From positions 1 through 64,000 of the forward strand of contig CAWJTR010000018.1 of the NCBI GenBank assembly GCA_963845735.1: a stretch of 64,000 nucleotides of DNA, given 5' to 3'. The DNA comes from AP-15 sp963845735 (GTDB lineage: Bacteria; Pseudomonadota; Alphaproteobacteria; ATCC43930; CGMCC-115725). Position 1 is the stretch's first letter. Every line of letters starts with the position of its first letter. A program made the position numbers and the translations under genes. Positions 58,064-64,000 of this stretch are shown here, one piece after another. Under the pieces are notes generated by a model. That model searched no databases, was not told the DNA's origin, and saw only the letters and a list, made by a program, of their open reading frames with translations.

Positions 58064-59239
58064 CTAGTCGCGCTCAAGACACATAGCAATTCCCATGCCG
58101 CCGCCGATGCACAGCGTCGCCAGCCCCTTCTTCGCGTTGCGTTTTTGCATCTCGTAAAGCAGCGTGATCAGCACCCGCGCCCCGGAAGCTCCGATCGGGT
58201 GGCCGAGAGCGATGGCGCCGCCGTTGACGTTAACCTTGTCGACGTTCCAGCCAAGGTCCTTGTTGACCGCGCAGGCCTGCGCGGCGAACGCTTCGTTGGC
58301 CTCGATCAGGTCGAGGTCGCCGGCCGCCCAGCCGGCTTTTTTGAGCGCCATGCGGCTTGCCGGGATCGGTCCCGACCCCATGATCGCGGGGTCGACCCCG
58401 GCCGTCGCCCACGAGACGATGCGGGCAAGCGGGCGCACGCCGCGTTTGGCAGCGGCCTCGGCCGTCATCAGCACCACCGCGGCCGCCCCGTCGTTGATGC
58501 CCGAGGCGTTGCCGGCCGTGACCGTGCCGTTTTTGTCGAAGGCCGGACGCAATTTGGCCAGCACCTCAAAGGTAGTGCCGTGCTTAGGATGCTCGTCGGT
58601 GTCGACGACGGTCTCGCCACGCCGCGTCACGATCTTGACCGGGACGATCTCGTCGTTGAAGCGCCCGGCTTTCTGCGCGGCTTCTGCCTTGCCCTGCGAG
58701 GCGACGGCGAACGAGTCCTGCTGCTCGCGAGTGATCTGCCAGCGTTGCGCGACGTTCTCGGCGGTATTGCCCATGTGGTAGCCGTTGAAAATGTCCCACA
58801 GCCCGTCGCGGATCATCGTGTCGACGAGTTCGGCATCGCCCATCTTGACGCCGTTGCGCAGATGGATGCAGTGCGGCGCCTGGCTCATGCTCTCCTGCCC
58901 GCCGGCGACGACAATCTCGGAATCGCCGTTGCGGATCGCCTGGTAGCCGAGCGCCACGGTGCGCAACCCCGACCCGCACAGCTGGTTGACGCCGTAGGCG
59001 GTCACTTCGAAGGGGAGACCCGCCCCGATCGCCGCCTGCCGGGCCGGGTTCTGGCCTTCGCCGGCGGCGAGGATCTGGCCCATGATGACCTCGGATACCT
59101 CCTTGGGCTCGACCTCGGCGCGGCGCAGCGCCTCGACGATCGCAACCTCGCCGAGCTTGTGTGCGGGCAGGCTGGCAAGCCCCCCGTTGAACGCTCCGAC
59201 CGGGGTGCGCGCGGCGCCGGCAATGACGATATCGGCCAT
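58064..59239 (-). CDS. phaA: acetyl-CoA acetyltransferase (beta-ketothiolase)
   Basis: 391 residues from ATG 59239 with GAGGA upstream. ARTPVGAFNGGLASLPAHKL, the acyl-enzyme cysteine in GVNQLCGSGLRTVALG, histidine in NGGAIALGHPIGASGARVL and second cysteine in LATLCIGGGMGIAM. Condenses two acetyl-CoA. Operon with phaB. The PHA synthase gene is not in the window. Confidence 0.95.
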   Translation of the reverse strand: MADIVIAGAARTPVGAFNGGLASLPAHKLGEVAIVEALRRAEVEPKEVSEVIMGQILAAGEGQNPARQAAIGAGLPFEVTAYGVNQLCGSGLRTVALGYQAIRNGDSEIVVAGGQESMSQAPHCIHLRNGVKMGDAELVDTMIRDGLWDIFNGYHMGNTAENVAQRWQITREQQDSFAVASQGKAEAAQKAGRFNDEIVPVKIVTRRGETVVDTDEHPKHGTTFEVLAKLRPAFDKNGTVTAGNASGINDGAAAVVLMTAEAAAKRGVRPLARIVSWATAGVDPAIMGSGPIPASRMALKKAGWAAGDLDLIEANEAFAAQACAVNKDLGWNVDKVNVNGGAIALGHPIGASGARVLITLLYEMQKRNAKKGLATLCIGGGMGIAMCLERD

Positions 59240-59533
59240 CGGGAGATCCTCCTCGCAATGTTTCGGCTCATCTGGGCAGATGCCGGCAAATGTAGGAGCG
59301 CGGCTGACGCGAAGTCCATCAGCGAAGTCATCGCTGGCCCGATGACGTTGGGACCCATCGGGGCTCGTAGAGCGGATTATTCGGCTGTGGCTCAAAGCTG
59401 GGCTGGTCTTGGGGTCGGTCCTTGCAAAGGATATATGCGGCTATAGCGATGGTGGCGTGTTTGATGAGGCGATCGCGCCGAAACGTTGTATTGTTATGGT
59501 GGATGACTGTCCCCGAGGGGAGATGGCGCGCGC

Positions 59534-60174
59534 ATGAGTACCCTGAACAGCGAAAAGCCCGGCGGCAGCAAGCCAGTGGTCGTCAAGAAATACGCCAACC
59601 GGAGGCTCTACAATACCGCTACCAGCAGTTATGTCACCCTCGACGACCTCGCCAAGCTGATCAAGGAGGGCGGCGATTTTGTCGCTCATGACGCGAAGAC
59701 CGGCGAGGACATTACCCGCTCGGTGCTGACCCAGATCATCGTCGAGCAGGAGCAGAAGGGCCAAAATCTGCTGCCGATCAGTTTTCTGCGGCAGCTGATC
59801 GGGTTTTATGGGGACAGCATGCAGTTTTTGGTGCCGGGCTATCTCGAACAGGCGATGGTCGCCTTTGGCCGCAACCAGGAGCAGATGCGCAAAAGCCTGC
59901 AGGCGACGTTCGGCATCTTCCCGTTCGGGCAGTTCGAGGAGATGGGCAAGCAGAACATGGCGCTGTTCCAACGAGCGCTCGGCATGTTGGCTCCTTATGG
60001 CGCCGAGGAAAAGCCGCCGGCAGCCGATGGACGCCGGCGGCCGATCGGACGCCAGTGGCCGGCGAGGATCCACGGCTGAAGCGGCTCGAGGCGCAGATCG
60101 ACGCGCTGACCCGGCAGCTCGAGGTGCTGGGGCGGGATCGCGGCGAACCGCGGCCGTCGCCTAAGCAGGAATGA
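59534..60174 (+). CDS. phaR: PHA synthesis repressor PhaR, C-terminal frameshift
   Basis: The DNA-binding N-terminus is intact: PVVVKKYANRRLYNTATSSY and VTLDDLAKLIKEGGDFVAHD, then SVLTQIIVEQEQKGQNLLP. The open frame ends at 60079, but a shift near 60030 leads to DPRLKRLEAQIDALTRQLEV, the expected C-terminal coiled coil, ending at TGA 60172-60174, which overlaps the trpF ATG. PhaR represses phasin and PHA genes until it binds the polymer. Divergent from phaA by about 295 bases. Confidence 0.85.
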
Positions 60175-60811
60175 GCGTCGCCGCGAAGATTTGCGGGCTT
60201 TCGAGCGACGCGGCTGTAGCCGCCGCTGTCGACGGCGGGGCCGCCTATCTCGGTTTTGTGTTCTATCCGCCGAGCCCGCGCGCGGTAACGCCGGAGCGAG
60301 CCGCGCGGCTTTGCGCCGCGGTTCCCGCCGGAATTGCCCGTGTCGGACTGTTCGTCGACGCCGACGACGAAATGATCGCGGCCATGCTCGCTGCGGCGCC
60401 GATCGACATCCTGCAGTTCCACGGCAGCGAAAGCCCGCGGCGGGTCGCCGAGGCCAAGCTGCGATTTGATCGTAAAGTGATGAAGGCGGTGCCGATTGCC
60501 GGCGCGGACGACCTCTCCCGCGCCGAGACCTATCAGAACGCCGCCGACCTTCTGCTGTTCGATGCAAAGCCACCCCGGCCCGATGCGCTGCCGGGCGGCA
60601 ACGGTCTGGCCTTCGACTGGCGGCTGATCGCCGGCCGAGAGTGGCGGCTTCCGTGGATGCTCTCGGGCGGGCTGACCGCGGAGCTGTTGCCCGAGGCAGT
60701 GCGCATTTCGGGCGCGGCCTGCATCGACGTTTCCTCCGGTGTCGAAAGCCGTCCCGGGAAAAGGCTCCCGACAAAATCCGTGCCTTTCTCGCCGCCGCCC
60801 ACGCGCTCTAG
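60171..60811 (+). CDS. trpF: phosphoribosylanthranilate isomerase TrpF, frameshift near the C-terminus
   Basis: Catalytic cysteine in AAKICGLSSD and general acid in LLLFDAKPPRP. Also GAAYLGFVFYPPSPRAV, ILQFHGSESP and the phosphate loop WMLSGGLTAELL with AACIDVSSGVESRPG. After ESRPG a shift near 60760 leads to KAPDKIRAFLAAAHAL and TAG at 809-811 of the same kilobase (60811). As sequenced the frame runs on to 60998 with unrelated residues. Third step of tryptophan synthesis. Confidence 0.85.
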
Positions 60812-60846
60812 TGTTCAGTCGCACAACGCAAGGTTCACCTGGTCAT

Positions 60847-60865
60847 GGCCGGGCTTGATCCGGCC
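60847..60865. repeat. short inverted repeat between trpF and trpB
   Basis: GGCCGG-GCTTGAT-CCGGCC, in a TCATGGCCGGGCTTGATCC context that resembles interspersed repeats of alphaproteobacteria. Sits inside the operon's internal gap. Confidence 0.45.
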
Positions 60866-60909
60866 AAGCAAACCGCTGAGTGGAGAGATTCTCGCCGAGA
60901 GGAAGGGTG

Positions 60910-62124
60910 ATGCAAGTCCCGAACAGTTTTCGCGGCGGGCCCCGACGAGCGCGGCCATTTCGGCATCTATGGCGGGCGATTTGTCGCCGAGACCCTGATG
61001 CCGCTGGTGCTCGCGGTCGAGGCGGCCTATGACGAGGCGCGCGCCGATCCCGCGCTTTCAGGGCGAGCTCGACTATTACCTCGAATATTATGTCGGGCGG
61101 CCGAGCCCGCTCTATTTCGCCGAGCGGCTGACCCGGCATTTCGGCGGCGCCAAGCTCTATCTGAAGCGCGACGAGCTCAACCATACCGGCGCGCACAAGA
61201 TCAACAACGTGCTTGGCCAGGTGCTGCTGGCGCGGCGGATGAAAAAGCGGCGCATCATTGCCGAGACTGGCGCGGGCCAGCACGGGGTGGCGACGGCGAC
61301 GGCCTGCGCCCTCTTCGATCTGCCCTGCGTCGTCTATATGGGCGCCACCGACATCGAGCGGCAAAAGCCCAATGTCTTCCGCATGAAACTGCTCGGCGCC
61401 GAGGTGGTGCCGGTGCATTCCGGCACGGCGACCCTGAAGGACGCGATGAACGAGGCATTGCGCGACTGGGTCGCCCATGTCGACGACACGTTCTACGTGA
61501 TCGGTACGGTCGCCGGGCCGCATCCCTATCCGGCGATGGTGCGCGACTTCCAATCGGTGATCGGTCATGAGACCCGCGCCCAGCTGGAGCAGGCCGAAGG
61601 CCGGCTGCCCGATACGCTCGTCGCCTGCATCGGCGGCGGCTCGAATGCGATGGGACTGTTTCACCCGTTTCTCGACGAGCCCAGCGGTGGCGATGATCGG
61701 CGTCGAGGCCGGCGGCCACGGCATCGAGACCGGATTGCACGCGGCATCCCTGAACGGCGGCCAACCGGGGGTCCTGCACGGCAACCGCACCTACCTGTTG
61801 CAGGACGCGGATGGACAGATCCGCGACGCGCATTCGATTTCGGCCGGTCTCGATTATCCGGGCATCGGCCCCGAGCATGCCTGGCTGCACGATCTGGGCC
61901 GGGTGCAATATGTGTCGATCACCGACCGCGAGGCGCTCGAGGCGTTTCAGCTGTCGAGCCGGCTCGAAGGGATCATCCCGGCGCTCGAGCCGGCGCACGC
62001 GCTTGCCCATGTCGCCAAGATCGCGCCCACCCTGCCGCGCGACCATTTGATCGTGATGAACATGTGCGGGCGCGGCGACAAGGACATCTTTGCCGTCGCC
62101 GAGCATCTGGGGGTTGGGCTGTGA
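60910..62124 (+). pseudogene. trpB: tryptophan synthase beta chain TrpB, three frameshifts
   Basis: ATG 60910 follows GAGGAAGGG. MQVPNSFRGGP shifts near 60937 to DERGHFGIYGGRFVAETLMP, then near 61055 to FQGELDYYLEYYVGRPSPLY. The PLP lysine is in NHTGAHKINNVLGQ, followed by ETGAGQHGVATATACALF and IGGGSNAMGLFHPFLDEP. A third shift near 61690 leads to VAMIGVEAGGHGIETGLHAA and ends LGVGL at 62124. All catalytic motifs are present; each shift is a single base. Joins indole and serine. Confidence 0.85.
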
Positions 62125-62950
62125 GCCGGATCGAGAGGCGCTTTGCGGCAATGCGCGAGGAGGGGCGCGCCGGGCTCGTCGCCTATCTGACCGCGGGCGA
62201 TCCCGATCGCGACACCTCGGCCCGGCTGTTTGCCGGCCTTGCCGCCGCGGGCGCCGATCTGATCGAGATCGGCATGCCGTTCTCCGACCCGATGGCCGAT
62301 GGTCCGGCAATCCAGGAGGCGGGCCAGCGCGCGTTGAAGGCGGGGATGACGCTTGCGCGGCACCCTGGCGATGGTGCGCGCGCTGCGCAGCAGCGGACGA
62401 CGCGACCCCGATCGTGCTGATGGGCTATTACAACCCGATCTACCGCTACGGCGCCGAGAGCTTCGTCGGCGACGCGCTCGATGCCGGGGTCGACGGGGTC
62501 ATCGTCGTCGATCTGCCGCCCGAGGAGGACGAGGAACTGAACCTTCCGGCGCGCGCTGCCGGTCTCGACGTCATCCGGCTGGCGACGCCGACCAGCGATC
62601 GGGTCCGCCTGCCTCGGATCGTCGAGCGCGCCAGCGGCTTTATCTATTACGTGGCGATTGCCGGGATCACCGGCACGCGCTCGGCCGATACAGCCGAGGT
62701 CGCCACCGCGGTCGCCCGGCTGCGCCGGTTCACCCCGCTGCCGGTCGCGGTCGGGTTTGGCATCAAGAACCCGCAGCAAGCTGCCGCCGTCGCGCGAGCG
62801 GCCGACGCCGCGGTGGTCGGCTCGTCGCTGGTCCAGCGCCTCGCCGTCAATCTCGACCGCGAGGGCCGCGCCAAGCCGGGTCTTGTCGACGCCGTGCTCG
62901 CCGACGTCCGCGCTTTGGCCGAGGCGGTGCGCGGGGGGCGGGTGCTGTAA
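62121..62950 (+). pseudogene. trpA: tryptophan synthase alpha chain TrpA, two close frameshifts
   Basis: GTG 62121 overlaps the trpB stop. Catalytic glutamate and aspartate in DLIEIGMPFSDPMADGPAIQ. A shift near 62357 gives TLAMVRALRSS and a second near 62393 returns with PIVLMGYYNPIYRYGAESF, GVIVVDLPPEEDEEL, YYVAIAGITGTRSA and AVGFGIKNPQQAAAVA. Only about a dozen residues lie between the shifts, and the net effect removes the start from the rest of the frame. Makes indole from indole-glycerol phosphate. accD and folC, which often follow in this class, are absent. Confidence 0.85.
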
Positions 62951-63471
62951 TTCGCCGATAGTTCGCGCCGATCGGGCGGGACTGATCGGTTTCGTCCTGA
63001 AATTGCCGCCGCGCCGATGTCGACGTGAGATGCGATCGATAGCGGCAAGCGCGCGCCGATGATGCCTCGCTGGGCCCGCGCTCTTCGTTACTGGATGGCC
63101 CGCGTCTCAATGTCCGTCGCTGTGCCGCTGGACAAAGTCCAAAGGCCGGGCATCATCCCGAGCGACACAAACCTTAAAGCTAAGAGATCGATGCTGGCTA
63201 GGTTAACCATAGATATTTCTAAATTAACTATCAATATTGTGGAAGAATTATGCAATTTCGGCGTAATTAAAAGCGCGGCGGCAGAAAGCCGATGTTCGCG
63301 CTCAACCTGGCAGGGTATCGTCGAGGGGCGGTCACGGATACGGCTGGCTCAGCCGCGATCGAAGCGATTGGGCCGGAATTATACAAACTATGCAGCGACA
63401 CGAGAACAAGGCCGCGGCTGCCCACCGCGTGCGGTTGCTTTGGACATTCGCGGTTGGCGATCGGGGGACCG
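62951..63471 (+). promoter_or_regulatory. long AT-rich leader of the second sciP, with CtrA-like motifs
   Basis: No gene recognised. TTAACCAT lies at 63203-63210 and TTAAC at 63224-63228. TTAAC is the CtrA half-site and TTAACCAT a form seen in alphaproteobacterial CtrA targets, but the N7 spacing of the full Caulobacter box is not present. The patch 63175-63280 is clearly AT-richer than its surroundings. Confidence 0.4.
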
Positions 63472-63753
63472 ATGGACCTTTGCGCCGTGGCTGATCCGGC
63501 CTGTCCAATGCCCGAGCTGCCGCCTCCCGATGTCAAACGGTGGACGTTCCGCCGCAAGGCGGCGGTCGTGACCGCCGTGGCGAACGGCGTGCTGACCCGT
63601 GAGGAAGCATGCCGCCGCTACCAGCTCTCGGAAGAGGAGTTCCTCAGTTGGCAGCAGGCGTTCGAAGCCCACGGGCTGCCGGGTCTGCGCTCGACCAGAC
63701 TACAGCAGTATCGCGGTGCTGGCCCGCGTCGCAGCGACAGGTCGGATCGTTGA
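63472..63753 (+). CDS. sciP: SciP homologue (DUF1153), CtrA inhibitor type
   Basis: 93 residues from ATG 63472. Core: ELPPPDVKRWTFRRKAAVVT, LTREEACRRYQLSEEEFLSW, EAHGLPGLRSTRLQQYR. This matches Caulobacter SciP more closely than the 26561 copy does (EEFLSWQ and QQYR). SciP binds CtrA at promoters and shuts off CtrA-activated genes early in the cell cycle. The N-terminal 20 residues are not typical, so an upstream start or shift is possible. Confidence 0.85.
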   Translation: MDLCAVADPACPMPELPPPDVKRWTFRRKAAVVTAVANGVLTREEACRRYQLSEEEFLSWQQAFEAHGLPGLRSTRLQQYRGAGPRRSDRSDR

Positions 63754-63809
63754 GAACGGGGCTGACCAAGAGTCCCGCTACAACACTCGGCTGTCGCGGC
63801 GCCTGGCCG

Positions 63810-64000
63810 TCAATCCCAAAGCCCTGTGACGTCCGACGGCCGCGAAAGGCAATTGTCGCGACCAGCGATGTCGAACGCCACAGCGATGAACGGTCCGACC
63901 GGCAAATGCAAATGTGCGGCGATCCCGCGCGGATTGAGGCTCAGCACATAAAGCCCCGCCAGCGCCAGCTTTCCCACATGCCGCAAAGCGATATTTTCGC
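63810..64000 (-). CDS. partial unknown coding region running off the window end
   Basis: The minus strand is open from the window edge to TGA at 63810: GKLALAGLYVLSLNPRGIAA and FIAVAFDIAGRD are protein-like. No start lies inside the window and no family is recognised. Confidence 0.3.
   Translation of the reverse strand, partial: ENIALRHVGKLALAGLYVLSLNPRGIAAHLHLPVGPFIAVAFDIAGRDNCLSRPSDVTGLWD

Noticed and set aside
58145..59446. A 433-codon plus-strand open frame
   Set aside because: Antisense to phaA, which is a clear real gene.

Overview
The window is GC-rich chromosomal DNA from an alphaproteobacterium, probably Rhodospirillales or Hyphomicrobiales (order is my inference). Grounds: a CckA hybrid kinase, two SciP/DUF1153 proteins, a DksA lacking three of the four zinc cysteines, DUF5681, a trpF-trpB-trpA order, PHA genes with PhaR, and a direct-repeat type LexA site before recA.

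1-13.9 kb looks like a decaying accessory island. It starts at the 3' end of a tRNA-Glu gene, a common integration site. It holds a binding-protein gene with an in-frame amber codon, a shattered methyltransferase, remnants of IS110 (several types), IS66 and IS5, and two family 2 glycosyltransferases. Its most unusual content is a tightly packed minus-strand operon of four proteins with signal-peptide-like N-termini (8370 down to 3179). One has phage tail-fibre repeats and the last is a pectate-lyase-like, tailspike-like protein now split by an IS5 fragment.

13.9-36 kb carries metabolism and regulation: an amidohydrolase and MFS pair, a transglycosylase lipoprotein with cysteine-paired repeats and a SPOR domain (frameshifted), DctA, orphan solute-binding proteins, a PLD-type nuclease, a dihydropyrimidinase-like enzyme, SciP-like/DksA/CckA/RecA, an acid-sphingomyelinase-like phosphoesterase with a duplicated 5' fragment, an NTT-like transporter, an F420-type oxidoreductase and an LLM flavin oxidoreductase.

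36.4-42.2 kb is a capsule-type polysaccharide export operon: a TPR domain fused to a KpsM-type permease, then KpsT, a KpsE-like protein and a glycosyltransferase. It converges on glnB-glnA, which has a sigma-54-type promoter and a clear terminator. An aminotransferase, a two-component flavin monooxygenase pair, a broken exported beta-propeller gene and a frameshifted livHMGF operon follow.

53-64 kb holds a YXWGXW lipoprotein, thiC under a TPP riboswitch, a Nudix hydrolase, an L,D-transpeptidase, phaB-phaA, phaR-trpF-trpB-trpA, and a second SciP behind an AT-rich region with CtrA-like motifs. Single-base frameshifts crowd the liv and trp genes while neighbours such as thiC, phaA, phaB, recA, cckA and glnA are clean. 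Local assembly error and recent inactivation both fit; sequence alone cannot decide.
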